Shown: positions 52,800-63,930, counted from the first letter of the stretch. The stretch: DNA of 64,000 nt from Fonsecaea monophora (GCF_001642475.1 NW_019173955.1:62001-126000), one strand, 5' to 3'. The notes: generated by a model from the sequence alone, not told the origin. Numbers and translations are program-made.

Positions 52800-54170
52800 A
52801 TGCCCGAAGTCGAAGGTGGCGCGGTACCAACCCAAAGCAAAGGATCGTGGTCTTCTTTCCTCAAGGTGCGTCCATAAGATAGGGATGTGACTTTGGACGC
52901 GGCTGACAAATGCGCGTAGTCGATTGCCTCTTTCAATGGCGACTTGTCCTCGCTAACCGCACCGGCCTTCATCCTCTCCACTCAATCATTAGTCGAGTTC
53001 TCTGCGTACTGGGCTGAAAACACGTCGCTATTCATTGCGCCGACCCAAGAGAAGGATCCTGCCCGACGCGCTCTGCTGGTATTGAAGTGGTTGCTCAACA
53101 CTCTGAAACAACAGTACTGCTCTCGCTCTGAAAAACTTGGGTCGGAGAAGAAGCCACTCAACCCATTCCTAGGCGAGTTATTCTTGGGAAAATGGAACGA
53201 CGAATTCGGCGAGACAACGTTGGTCTCGGAGCAAGTCAGCCACCATCCTCCAGTCACGGCCTACTGCATCACCAACGAGAAACACCGCATACGGCTGCAG
53301 GGCTATAACGGACAGAAAGCCAGTTTTAGTAGAACTATCCAAGTTAAACAAATTGGACACGCTCTCTTGACCCTACACCCTCCGGGCAGCGACCATGCAG
53401 AGGCATACCTCATCACTCTGCCTGCTCTGCACATCGAGAATCTCATCTATGGAGCACCCTTTGTCGAGTTGAGCAAATTCATACATATCGTCTCGAGCAC
53501 GGGGTACGTCGCCAAGATCGACTTTACTGGCAGAGGCTGGTTGTCAGGGAAGAAGAACAGTTTCACCGCGTCGTTGTGGAGGGAAGGTGAGGGTTCGGAG
53601 AAAACCCCTCTGTACACGGCGGACGGACAATGGTCAGACTCATTCACCATCAGAGAGGGCGACAGCAAGAAGGGCAGAGAAATTGAAACCTTCAAACCAT
53701 CAGACATTAAGCTGTCCAAGCTAAACGTTGCGCCCACAGAGGAGCAGGATGTTTTTGAGAGTCGGAAAGCGTGGGCACGAGTTGCCCAGAGCATTGAGAA
53801 GGGCGAAATGGAGGCCGCGTCACATTTCAAGTCCAGAATCGAGAATGCTCAACGGGCGTTACGCAAGAAGGAGCAAGAAGAGAAGCGAGACTGGGAACGG
53901 GTGTTCTTCGTTCAAGCAGACCCCGAGGATAGATTGGAAAAGACGTTCAAAGATCTGGTAAAGATGGTGACCAACTTTGGGGTCAACAGCTGGGAGGGCG
54001 TGGCGCCGGACAAGACAGCTGGGATATGGAGGTATAGCGAGGAGAAAGCTGCCCAGGCAAAGAAGCCCTTCCACAAAGAGGGACTGTTGGCTCTGGGGGA
54101 GAATTCTGATGGAACCTCTGCACCTGTGAGCAGGGTACCGACAAACCAAAGCACAAACCCGGCGACCTGA
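52800..54170 (+). CDS. KES1: Oxysterol-binding protein homologue, Kes1/Osh4 type
   Basis: Two exons, 52800-52865 and 52920-54170, 438 residues; 54-nt intron with a GCTGAC branch point. Stand-alone ORD domain without PH or ankyrin parts, like yeast Kes1. Signature EQVSHHPP at residues 126-133 (sterol/PI4P-binding lid), NPFLGELFLGKW before it, IDFTGRGWLSGKKNSF after. The WSDSFTIREG, ESRKAWARVAQSIEKGE and KRDWERVFF blocks complete the fold. The family exchanges sterol for PI4P between membranes and tunes Golgi PI4P. Confidence 0.95.
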
Positions 54171-54846
54171 GTTGATTGAAAGGCAGCGAAGGTTTACAGG
54201 AGCGAAAACAGGAGCCCTGGCAACAATGGCGAGGAAACATGACGATTTGGGCCAATTGGGCTGTATTACTACCTTTCTGTGAGCTATGATCTGGTATCAA
54301 GATGTTCCATTGGACTACTTGTCAGAGGATTGAGAAGATAGTCGAAACATTTCAGGCCCTTTGTCGGGCGCGTTGTCTCTCCGTGTATGCTGTATCGGCC
54401 GAGAAGCCTTCAATTGATGTAGTTATCAGATTGCGGAGGAGATTTTGTCCGTTAGTGACGGTTGGTACGATCAACTCGACGGACGAGATGAGGTTAACGC
54501 CGATCAATACCGCCCGTCATCTGTCTGGTGGCACCTGGGTGGCACCAGTGGTGTCTGCTGCTTTCTAAGCTCAGGGGAAATATGCAGCCATTTTGGAACA
54601 ATGACTCTAGTTGAAGGTGTCGTTCCTAGCGACCACCGCTGCCGACTCCCGAACTACCCAATCACTGTTACAACGTTGAGGAAACCTGCTACTTGCTGGA
54701 CTTAAGCCGTGTAAAGGTCGGGGTCTGGGTAGACGTTCACCAGTGCCATTACTGATATGAGAATAGGTTTCCGCAAACACGACCCTGCACCCACCACACA
54801 CCCACCTCGGTTCGTCGCATAAACGAGGGGCAAAACCAATCAAGTC
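54171..54846. other. Intergenic spacer
   Basis: OSBP 3' flank and GST promoter. Nothing recognised. Confidence 0.5.
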
Positions 54847-55991
54847 ATGAGGACAACACGCGCAGTTCGCCACGTCATTGGACTGACTGGCTCCCTCACG
54901 GCACCTATAAAGAAGACCACCACATCGCGAACCATACGAAGTCTTGGAATCCTCTCCCCTGTCGCCAGTCCCACCTCACGTACTGCGACCTTTGCGAACC
55001 CGAGTACGAGGCTTAGAGAAAAAAGTCCATCACTATTTCAACCTGGGACCATCCACGCGGTGCGCCAGAAGAGACGACTCAGACTTGACCCTTCACCAGA
55101 GAAGACTCCCGTCTCGACGCAAACCCCCGGCACAATGTCTGCTCCTCCGTTCAATGCGCTCACTCTCTACACGGCAGGGACGCCCAACGGGTTGAAACCG
55201 GCCATCGTCCTCGAGGAACTGGGACTCAAATACGAGGTCCGCGCCATCAACCTCATGACCAACGAGCAAAAGGAGCCGTGGTTCCTCGAGATCAACCCGA
55301 ATGGCCGTATCCCCGCGCTCAAGGATGGTGACCTCCGCGTCTTCGAGAGCGGTGCCATCATGCTGTACCTCGCGGACCTGTATGACAAGGAGAAGAAGTT
55401 CACGTACGAGCACGGCAGTGCGCTCTACTACGAGATGATGAGCTGGTTGATGTTTCAGATGGGCGGTGTCGGGCCCATGCAAGGTACGTTTCCGCCCTCT
55501 CGAGGTTTTCTGCTTTAGACCAATCCTTTCCCAAGGAAAGACTGTGTGAAGGCGATGATGGGCTAAAACACATCCCCCCTCTTCCTTTAAAAAAAAAAAC
55601 AGGACAAGCCAACCACTTCCGCGCCATGGCGCCCGTGTATTCGGCCTACGGCATCAAGCGCTACCTCGACGAGACCAAGCGCCTGTACGGCGTGCTGGAG
55701 ATCCGCCTCTCCAAGGCCGACTGGCTCGCCGGGGACAAGTACACCATCGCCGACATTGCAAACTACTCGTGGGTGCGCGCGGGCCCGCTCTTCCTCGACA
55801 TCGACATCACCGAGTTCCCCGGCGTGGAGAAGTGGTTGAAGCGCATCGAGGAACGGCCCGCCGTGCAGAGGGCCAGAAAGGTCCCCAGCCCCGGCCGGAC
55901 GGACGAGGAAATGGCCAAGTTGATCAAGGACATGAAGGCCCGCATGGACTCGTTGAAGGGCACGGATAAGGACGAGCCGGCGAAGGTCTGA
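54847..55991 (+). CDS. Glutathione S-transferase (Ure2/GST type), two possible starts
   Basis: Two exons; the intron is 55484-55602. From ATG 55135 (context CACAATGTCT) the product is a normal 245-residue GST: thioredoxin-fold N-domain (LTLYTAGTPNGLKPAIVLEE, NPNGRIPAL, FESGAIMLYLAD), and all-helical C-domain (YGVLEIRLSKADWLAGDKYTIADIANY). The same frame is open upstream to ATG 54847, adding 96 residues rich in Arg/Thr/Ser with almost no acidic residues, like a mitochondrial presequence. Glutathione conjugation or disulfide reduction is expected. The intron ends in a long A run directly before CAG, an unusual acceptor context. The short form is certain, the long form a possibility. Confidence 0.88.
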
Positions 55992-56844
55992 ATCAGCGCG
56001 CGTCAGGCGACACAGCGCGAGCACGGCACAGCACGGCATAGCATGCGGTGTATAAAGTGTAGATGTGTGCGAGTGGTAGAGCTGCGTATCATGCCATGGC
56101 ATCCCAACTCTATAGCATCAACAAAGCTATCCCCGCTCTCTAGAGGAGTCACGCTCAAGAAACCAATATTATGGTCATCTATAGTGAAGTTTGCTTGTAT
56201 TTTCGCTACAGCTCTTGTCAACGAGAATACAGGAAACATTAAATTGACTTGGGATCCGACAAGGGCACTGCCTGCTGCATGGCCCGAATCTTCAAAGTCC
56301 CAGTCCCATTGTGTATCACGGCTATGAATCGGAAAGGGGCTCAATCCGAGCATTATCATGTCGCATTGACATAACCACCAAAGGGCAAGATCTTTTGATC
56401 TCAACCTCTTCTCTTCGCTCTTTGCCGGGACCCGTAAATGGCAGAGCCATCATATAGGTAGGTGTACCACGACTCTTTCGAATAACTCGGTTGCGTCGCG
56501 CGGCTCACTGGAGGCCTTCCTACATTGTCTCATCCTGTGCCCCGCGATTGGAGTGCTCGTTTTTCTCCAAATCGACCCCGAACGCGATGGATCGTCTCTT
56601 CGGTGACGGGTCCTTCGGCCCAACCGGTCGCGCTGTGCTCTTTCTCGATTCGACTGATGCCAACTCAGACAGCGCGAGGGGCGGAGGTTTGCTGGCATGG
56701 TGGTTCTTCAATCATCACCCGATCTGTTGTTGCACAGACTTGCCAGTAGTTTAAGAGGTGCTTGGAACAGAGCAGGACTCATTTTCATTGATCAGTTGTG
56801 TTGCATTTCCTCGGTTCTGGAGAGGGGGCGTCGCTCCACGTCGC
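55992..56844. other. Intergenic, convergent 3' regions
   Basis: Between two convergent stops. Open frames at 56491-56754 overlap on several frames without any domain. Nothing supported. Confidence 0.5.
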
Positions 56845-58158
56845 TCACACCAGCACTTGCAGCTCCGGAGCAGTGGCATAGCCCGACGACCGGAACTCTT
56901 TTCTCACCAGAATCTCCTGGCGAGCCAATTGCAGTCTCTCCGCCGTGTCAGTCTTTTCTTCATGGGAACGTAGAAAGTCGGGATAGGTTCTTTCGGCAAA
57001 ATCGAGGAACTCTCTCGCTTCACTAGGATGGCCATGGCTCAAGGAAAGCTCGGCCGCATCCAACACAGAGACAAGTAGGATCCTCCGAACGAATCTGTTG
57101 GGGTTCTTTTGCCACTTCGCAAATTGTTCCAGGAATGACGGATCTTTGAGTTTCTGGAAGAGCGGATGAGCGGTTGGAGATGTTGGATGGTAGATATGGA
57201 GGATAGTCGGGTCGAAAGGAGAATGATCGATCGTCAAGCTGTACTTTAATACCAGGTCATAGAGGCTTGCAGGTAGACCTCTTTTGCTGCGTTTATTTTG
57301 TAAGAGTATTGCTCCGGCCACTTGACGCCATGACCGCTGGAGAGGCTCGGGGGAAGACTTCCCCTCTGAAAGAACGGATCTTCCGGAATTCAGACGGTAC
57401 TCGTATGCCTGCGTATATAGCTGTACAGCTTCCTGTAGTCGTCCGCGGCGAGCGGTCTCCTTGATCATCAAAGACACAAGGCGATCTTCCGCACGCAGGT
57501 AAGCGACGGCATCAGGAGCATAGTCGTCGGTGGGGATGAAGATGAAGTTGCTAAAGGATCGTTCGTAAAGAACTTGCAGCCATTGCCAGACTTCACGTTC
57601 CAGGCCATCGGCATACATGACCGAGATCAGAGGCTCCATATACTTTTCATTAAGCAGTAAATCTTTCTTCTCAGCGCCTGTCATGGCGTTGAACCAGCGA
57701 GCCAATCTTGGTCCAAGTCCTTCATCCCTAGGAGATTTCCCTCGTTTCTCACGACCCTGAAGATACTGTAAAGCGCAGGACTGGACAAGGTCCGAATCAA
57801 GACCTTGCTTCAATAGAGCATCGTCAAAGGTCTTAACGGCCGTGGCAGCTAGACCGTGGGTTTGAAGAAAGGTAAGCGACTGTTGCTTGAAGAGCGGATG
57901 ACCAAGGATAGTATCTAGGTGAGAATGTGTGGAATGTGTGACTCTTTGAGCCGGATCTGGAATTGTTTCAGAGCCGTGCTGGTTCTCAACGGGGGTTGCT
58001 GCTACTTTGGGCGAGGGATGGGTTTCGTCAAGACGTCGCTGGAAGGCCGACTCGAGGACGTTGAGGAGCTGCTTGGATTCTCGGGGTGATTGGGGAGAAA
58101 GAGGTGGGTGGATCGAGGCGAGCAGCTTGCGAATGGCGAGCGAAGAGGTAAGTCTCAT
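56845..58158 (-). CDS. Conserved-looking helical protein, probably mitochondrial
   Basis: Single exon, 437 residues from ATG 58158 (the frame extends to a TTG at 58182). The N-terminus MRLTSSLAIRKLLASIHPP is basic and amphipathic without acidic residues, a good mitochondrial presequence. The rest is almost all helical, with TPR/PPR-like pairs such as EVWQWLQVLYERSFSNF, RRGRLQEAVQLYTQAYEYRL and HPSEAREFLDFAERTYPDFL. No catalytic motif. I do not recognise the family with certainty; a mitochondrial RNA- or translation-related helical-repeat protein is the best guess. Divergent from the DEF1 gene with 590 bases between starts. Confidence 0.75.
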   Translation of the reverse strand: MRLTSSLAIRKLLASIHPPLSPQSPRESKQLLNVLESAFQRRLDETHPSPKVAATPVENQHGSETIPDPAQRVTHSTHSHLDTILGHPLFKQQSLTFLQTHGLAATAVKTFDDALLKQGLDSDLVQSCALQYLQGREKRGKSPRDEGLGPRLARWFNAMTGAEKKDLLLNEKYMEPLISVMYADGLEREVWQWLQVLYERSFSNFIFIPTDDYAPDAVAYLRAEDRLVSLMIKETARRGRLQEAVQLYTQAYEYRLNSGRSVLSEGKSSPEPLQRSWRQVAGAILLQNKRSKRGLPASLYDLVLKYSLTIDHSPFDPTILHIYHPTSPTAHPLFQKLKDPSFLEQFAKWQKNPNRFVRRILLVSVLDAAELSLSHGHPSEAREFLDFAERTYPDFLRSHEEKTDTAERLQLARQEILVRKEFRSSGYATAPELQVLV

Positions 58159-58748
58159 GTTGGACTCGCGATCAGGGCGCAATCATTGTGCGCTCGAGTG
58201 TGTTTGGGATATCGCAGTAATGATGAGGAGGAGTGGCATGAGGCCCATGGACTTTGGTGGTGTCGCTGCTTGAGACTTGTGTGGGGGGGCTGAGTTGCCT
58301 CACTAACTACCCCTAGGTGGCCATAGGTAGCCCTAGATAGTTAGCTCGCACCCACTAGTCAGCTAGGTTCTGGTAGGCGTCGTGCCTGGAAGCCCTGGTT
58401 TGTTCGCACCGTCCAAGTATCAGGTGCTTGGCAATTCCCTCCCCCAGAATCTGTGGCCGCCTTTGCTTTTGCCTTTTCGAAACCAAACAAGCCTCTTGAA
58501 TGTGTTCCGGCCACAATCCTCTGTCTTCATGTCAACATCACTGTGCTTTTAGATCCAACTTACCAACTCGTCACTTGCCTCACCCTGTGACCACCCTTCA
58601 CCGCGGAGCCGGCTGCTCTTTTAGTAGCTGCGACTTCCATTAATTTCCCATTATTGTCACCGTCTCCCTTGGTCAACTGCCAACGATCCATACCTCCCTT
58701 CCATCCTCATACCCAACATCCCTCCGCATCCCTCATACCTACAATACA
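58159..58748. other. Divergent promoter region
   Basis: Shared 590 bases between the helical protein gene and DEF1. Repeated CTAG/GGTAG words occur at 58310-58375. CT-rich before 58749. Confidence 0.5.
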
Positions 58749-61430
58749 ATGGCAGAAGTCCAAAGCCGCGGAAGCGGCACCAGAGGTCGCGGCGGATTTA
58801 GAGGTGGCAGAGGCGGTTTCCGTGGCACTCGCAACCCTTCGAGATCACAACACAAACCAGATCACGAGCAAGAGAACATTCCTCCTGCAACGCTAGAAGA
58901 TCAAGGCGAGGTCGGGGAACTGCTCAAAAAGTTCGGTGACAAAGTCCCTCTTCTCAAAGAAATCTGTCCTGGTTGGAGCGATGAAGATCTGGTCTATGCC
59001 TTGAACGAGACCGACGGCGATGTTAATGCTGCGGTTGACCGCATTTCAAGTGGTAAGAGAGCTAACAGCTTCGTTGCCATCCTCGAATGTGCTAACAATC
59101 TCGCTTCAGGTACCATCTCACAATGGGGTGAGGTCAAGAAGAAACACCCAAAGCCCAAGGAAATTCCTCCTTCATCGACCGACGCTTCTACTCGGGGTCG
59201 TGGCCGTGGTAGCTTTGAGGGTCGAGGAAGAGGTCGCGGTGCTGAACGCGGTGCGAGGGGTGGCCGGGGTGCAAAATCTGTCTCTGCTACACACACGAAT
59301 GGTACAAAGGCCGCGCAGACAACTGATGGCTTGGACTCTGTCACTTCTGCTGTGGCAGACGGTGCTCCGGCGACATTCGACAACGCTCCTACAAATGGCG
59401 ATGCGATTGCGCCGGCGCCAGAGAGTTGGCCAAATGAACCTGGAAAAGATTCACTCGCTTCTTTGCAAACCGAAGAGCCCAAACCCGCTTCAGCTGCAGC
59501 ACCTGCTGCCGCCAAACCCGGCGGCTGGGCTGGATTGTTTGCTAAACCTGCTCCTGCTCCCGCTCCCAAGAAGGCTCCTGCTCCACCCCCTCCTGCTGTT
59601 GCGCAACACGAACAGGTACCGGTTGAGCCGGAGCCAGCAACTGAAGAGCCTGCACCTCCTGCTGAGCCTATCGCCCCGCCCCCGATCGAAGCGGTGGATT
59701 ACAACGAAGAAGGACCAAGTGAGCTGCCATCCGCGCCGCATTCGGATACAGGAAAAGATCTAACACCGCCTAAAGATAAACTCACAGAACGGAATCTGGA
59801 GAAGCTGCCAGACACGTCTCATCCTATCGAATCTGCCACCGCTGCTAGCACCGTCGCAAGCACCCAAGATCCACTTGCCGCTCCGGAACCCTCTAAGATC
59901 GCCGCTCGACCAATATCTGGATACGCTGCTACCGCTTTGAAAGCCACTGGAGGCACAAGTCGATCTGCAAGCTTCGCGAGAAAGGTCATGGAACAACAGG
60001 AAGCAGTAGTTATGCCAGGAAATCACGCTATTGAGAAGGCAGCTGTACAGTTTGGCAAGCTGGGGCTGAACGGACCGGATGACGTGGATGTCGACGAAGA
60101 TCGAGAAGAGCCAGAGACACGTACTCAACTTCCGGACGATTCCCCTGCTGCCCCTCGTGCATCCTTGCCTCCAGCCGTGCCTGAAGCCCAGCAAACACCC
60201 GTGCAAGCTCCAACCCAACCGTTGGCTGAGGCTCCATCGACTGCTCAGCGACAAGCATCTGGTCTACCTTCCGCTCCCCAACCGGCCCACGAACCATCGC
60301 CCCAGACCTCTTCGGCGTATTCAGAGCAGTACAGATACGGGCAGGGCCAGAAAACTTTCGATCCTTTCGGTCAACCTCCAACCACCCAAGCCCAAACCCA
60401 AGAACCGTTTTCCAACCAAGTTCCAAGCCAACCCAGCACTGCCACCTCTCAACCGGACTACTCATCTTACTACAATCGGGAAGCTTACAATTACTATGGC
60501 TATGGTCATGGGCAAGATGCTCAGCGTTCTGGCAGCACTTTCGGTACTTCAGCTCCGGATAGCCAAGGGCAATATGCCACCTCACGTCCCCAACATGCAA
60601 TGGGTCAACAGGAAGCGCAGGGCAGTGGTCAAAATACGCCGGCGCCTGGTATTCCCGGACCTCCCACTCAACAACCCTCTGGTCACATGCAGCAAAATCA
60701 AGGTCATGGATACCCCGGTTATGGTTACCCGAGTGCATACAATCAGCAGTATCCCCAGTATGGTGCCAATTACATGGGCACCATAAATCACCGTTACGGA
60801 GCTAATCGGCCGATGTTTGATGATGTTCGACGTCAGGAGACTGAATACTATGGTAGTCAATACAACTATGGACAAAATCACTATGGCAACACGTACAAGT
60901 CGAACATGTATGGACAACCTCAGCAAGGCTACTCCTATGAGCACTCGTCGTCCCCAGCGAATGTCAGCGGCTTTGGGCGAGAGGGAGGTTATGGTCGAGC
61001 AGGGTCGGCTCAGCCTTCTGAGGCTCAGCAGAGTGCTGCGGGCAGCACCGGCTTTGGTGGGATGCCTGACCCCTTCGGACGCTCATCCTCGAGTTTTGGA
61101 CAGGCTCAAGGCTTGGCTCAACAGCATGGGGCTCATTCCGAGGATCCGGCTAAAGGGTCCGGACCAAGTCCCTCGATGCAGGGTGGCCGCCCTGGGTCTG
61201 CCGTGAACAGTTTCCCTGGTCAGCAAGGTGGTCTGCCTCCTCCATCACAGCATTCGGGCCAACAGGCTTTCGGCGCCTATCCTCAGTACGCAGGTGGATT
61301 GGGCAGTGGCCACCAAAACACTCATCAGAACACGGGATACGGCGGGTATGGCTCGAATACTGGCTTCGGTACATATGGCGGATACGGTGGCGGCCGCGGC
61401 TGGAACGGCAGCTATGGTTCTGGCCATTAG
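58749..61430 (+). CDS. DEF1: RNA polymerase II degradation factor Def1 homologue (CUE domain)
   Basis: Two exons, 58749-59052 and 59110-61430, 874 residues. N-terminal RG-rich tail, then a CUE domain at about residues 52-105 (VPLLKEICPGWSDEDLVYALNETDGDVN) continuing ISSG-TISQWGEVKKK across the intron. An RGRG segment, a long Ala/Pro/Glu region and a Gln/Tyr/Gly-rich prion-like C-terminus follow. Yeast Def1 recruits Elongin-Cullin ligase to stalled RNA polymerase II after its Gln-rich tail is cleaved by the proteasome. The 57-nt intron is a multiple of three without stop codons, so the unspliced frame is also open (893 residues). The CUE consensus favours splicing. Confidence 0.88.
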   Translation: MAEVQSRGSGTRGRGGFRGGRGGFRGTRNPSRSQHKPDHEQENIPPATLEDQGEVGELLKKFGDKVPLLKEICPGWSDEDLVYALNETDGDVNAAVDRISSGKRANSFVAILECANNLASGTISQWGEVKKKHPKPKEIPPSSTDASTRGRGRGSFEGRGRGRGAERGARGGRGAKSVSATHTNGTKAAQTTDGLDSVTSAVADGAPATFDNAPTNGDAIAPAPESWPNEPGKDSLASLQTEEPKPASAAAPAAAKPGGWAGLFAKPAPAPAPKKAPAPPPPAVAQHEQVPVEPEPATEEPAPPAEPIAPPPIEAVDYNEEGPSELPSAPHSDTGKDLTPPKDKLTERNLEKLPDTSHPIESATAASTVASTQDPLAAPEPSKIAARPISGYAATALKATGGTSRSASFARKVMEQQEAVVMPGNHAIEKAAVQFGKLGLNGPDDVDVDEDREEPETRTQLPDDSPAAPRASLPPAVPEAQQTPVQAPTQPLAEAPSTAQRQASGLPSAPQPAHEPSPQTSSAYSEQYRYGQGQKTFDPFGQPPTTQAQTQEPFSNQVPSQPSTATSQPDYSSYYNREAYNYYGYGHGQDAQRSGSTFGTSAPDSQGQYATSRPQHAMGQQEAQGSGQNTPAPGIPGPPTQQPSGHMQQNQGHGYPGYGYPSAYNQQYPQYGANYMGTINHRYGANRPMFDDVRRQETEYYGSQYNYGQNHYGNTYKSNMYGQPQQGYSYEHSSSPANVSGFGREGGYGRAGSAQPSEAQQSAAGSTGFGGMPDPFGRSSSSFGQAQGLAQQHGAHSEDPAKGSGPSPSMQGGRPGSAVNSFPGQQGGLPPPSQHSGQQAFGAYPQYAGGLGSGHQNTHQNTGYGGYGSNTGFGTYGGYGGGRGWNGSYGSGH

Positions 61431-62589
61431 TGCATGGTGAACTGAAAACGACACCAGGCACCAGCAACATCATCTCTCCTCTATTTTACCTCATGGAGTC
61501 GGGAATTCGATTCTTGTGCAAAAGGAAAAATGGCGAAAAGCACGGACAGAATGTCGAGACTGTTATTGCACGGAGACCATGCACCTATTGCCGGGGAAAG
61601 GGCTTTCTGAATTGCCCGGTCTTTTCTTCATTAATTGCGACTGTACTTGTACACAAAGAATTCTTGCCGACAAAAGGCTGATAGCATTGAAGGATGGATG
61701 GAAGCAGCGTTAGGGCTCTGGGAGGATGCACATTCCTCGAAATTGTCATCACGGATAGGAAGGGAGCAAAAAGTGATAGGTGATAGTACCAAGGGATGGC
61801 CACGGGGGCTTGTACTGCATGGTGGCAGCAACAATCTCTGGAGGCCACTGATTGAGTTGAATGGATCAATGAAATTCCGACAGCAGAAGAGAATTGTGCG
61901 TTGAAAGGTCGTGTCCTATTCTTTGTCGACCCAGCCCTTCAGCCTTGCGTTGTCTTGCTCACGTGCGTTGATATTTCGAGGTGATCATGTGATCAGGCCG
62001 TCGGTCATCGGAAGAAAGATATTACAGTCCGGCTTGGCAATATTGGGCGAGTACATTTTCCTTTGCTTTTTCCAACGTCCTGCTCATGCCTATCTCGATC
62101 TGTCGACGGCGCAAAATGAGGTTCCATGTCTGAAGCGCCGAACCAGGGTGTCTGCACCCTGCTGAGGTGATGAAACATGACCGACCAGTCGGGCAATCCG
62201 GCCTGAAGGTTTCCCCTCCGTGTTTTTTGATTTGGCCTCAGAGCCCTGTCATTCAATTGGCTGCTCTGCAACGTTGCTCCAGACCCTGGATTTGAGCGAG
62301 TGAGCACTGCGTCCCAAGAATCTAGGCAGACTTGTCAAAAGATCGAGCACCCCAATCAAGCATGACAATCAGGTAAGCTCGTTTGCTTTGATTGTTTGTC
62401 CAGGCCCGAAGTCCAGCGTGACGCTATACGAGATCGGGGATGTAGTTGTCATTCAGTCATTGGGTAAGACGAACCGTCCGCGACTTGAGCAGCTATAATA
62501 TGCCCTACCTTCGTCTAGAACATCACCCAGAGTAGAGTTCACCTCCCGCCAAGGAATAAGAACCATATCAGAGCCTCCTCACAGAAACA
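61431..62589. other. Intergenic spacer with TATA box
   Basis: DEF1 3' region and NADH-dehydrogenase promoter. TATAATA at 62494-62500. No gene seen. Confidence 0.5.
62494..62500 (+). promoter_or_regulatory. Putative TATA box
   Basis: TATAATA, 96 bases upstream of ATG 62590. Confidence 0.45.
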
Positions 62590-63930
62590 ATGACTGCTCC
62601 GAACAAACCTCGCCTGGTCATCATTGGCTCCGGATGGGCAGGCTTCTATTTGGCCGAAAACATCGATCTCAATGCCTATTCCATCACTCTGATTTCTCCA
62701 CGTCGCACATCAGCATACACGCCACTCCTCGCCTCTGCGGCGGTAGGTCTGTTCAACTTCTACCTGGCCGAAGAGCCGGTACGCAGTAAAGCGCGGTCGG
62801 CGTTGCGCTTCATCAAAGCCAATGTTCTCGACGTCAATTTCCACACAAAGACCTGTCGCTGTGCACCGGCGTTTGATGAAGATCCCCAACTCGCCAACGA
62901 TGAGTTCGACGTCGAGTATGATTACCTCCTGATGGCGCCCGGGTGTATTCCCAACACGTTCGACACGCCCGGTGTGGCCGAGAACGCCATCTTCATCAAG
63001 AACGTGTCGGACGCGATGAGGGTGCGCAAGACGCTCTTTGACTTGCTCGAGAAGGCCTCTCTGCCCAACGTCACCCCCGAACGTGCGCGCGAGCTACTCC
63101 ACATCGCCATAGTCGGTGGCGGCCCCACTGGCATCGAGCTCACAGCTGAACTGGACGATTTATGCCAGGACGAGCTGCGGTTGACGTACCCACTTGTCGC
63201 ACAGTACGTTAGTATCTCCGTGTACGACGTGGCGCCGAACATCTTGAGCGCGTACGACAACAAACTGCACGAATACGCCACAAGTCAGCTCGAAAGGCGC
63301 CACATCGACGTCGCACCGAACACGAAGATTGAGAGGGTCGACGATCAGGCACTGTATATCAAGGACAAAGGTAGAGTCCCCTACGGCATGCTGATCTGGG
63401 CGACGGGCAACAAGCACGTCCCGCTGCTGGACAAGATCGACGTCAAACTGTCGCAGCGAGGACTCAAACGCATCTTGACAGACGACCACCTCCGCGTCCA
63501 TGGAGGTGGAGAAACAGGCCAAGTCCACGACGGTGTATTCGCCCTGGGCGACGCCGCCGACATCGAAGGGGCGTCTCTGCCAACCACGGCCGAAGTCGCC
63601 GTACAAAAAGCGCGCTACCTCGTACAGAACTTTAACGAGCTCGCCAAATCCCTCGCCGCCACCACCACACAATCCGGCCTCTCCAGCGCCAACGACGCGT
63701 TCGACAAACCCTTTGCGTACTCGCAGAAACAGCTCGTCTCGTACATTGGGGCGCACGACGGCGTCATCGCGGGCAAGGGGCCCAACTCCGACGGCTGGAC
63801 GGGCAAGAGCGCCTGGCTGGCCTGGCGCAGCGGTAGTCTGATGTGGAACCGCAACTGGCGGAGCCGGGTGGTCATTGTCTTTACGTGGGTTTTGAATCGG
63901 GTGTGGGGGAAGGAGATTGCGAGGATGTAA
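62590..63930 (+). CDS. Type II (alternative) NADH dehydrogenase-like flavoprotein
   Basis: Single exon, 446 residues. Two Rossmann dinucleotide sites: FAD at VIIGSGWAGFYLAE (residues 9-22) and NAD(P)H at IAIVGGGPTGIELTAEL; also YTPLLASAAVG, YDYLLMAPGCIPNTF, ATGNKHVPL and VFALGDAAD, the second FAD motif. The C-terminal helix region (LAWRSGSLMWNRNWRSRVVIVFTW...GKEIARM) is the membrane-dipping tail of NDH-2 enzymes. Oxidises NADH to reduce ubiquinone without proton pumping. The N-terminus begins directly at the FAD strand, so no presequence is evident, unlike most mitochondrial NDE/NDI proteins. Confidence 0.9.
   Translation: MTAPNKPRLVIIGSGWAGFYLAENIDLNAYSITLISPRRTSAYTPLLASAAVGLFNFYLAEEPVRSKARSALRFIKANVLDVNFHTKTCRCAPAFDEDPQLANDEFDVEYDYLLMAPGCIPNTFDTPGVAENAIFIKNVSDAMRVRKTLFDLLEKASLPNVTPERARELLHIAIVGGGPTGIELTAELDDLCQDELRLTYPLVAQYVSISVYDVAPNILSAYDNKLHEYATSQLERRHIDVAPNTKIERVDDQALYIKDKGRVPYGMLIWATGNKHVPLLDKIDVKLSQRGLKRILTDDHLRVHGGGETGQVHDGVFALGDAADIEGASLPTTAEVAVQKARYLVQNFNELAKSLAATTTQSGLSSANDAFDKPFAYSQKQLVSYIGAHDGVIAGKGPNSDGWTGKSAWLAWRSGSLMWNRNWRSRVVIVFTWVLNRVWGKEIARM

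Noticed and set aside
58159..58182. Eight extra N-terminal residues for the helical mitochondrial protein
   Set aside because: They would need a TTG start; ATG 58158 gives a better presequence.
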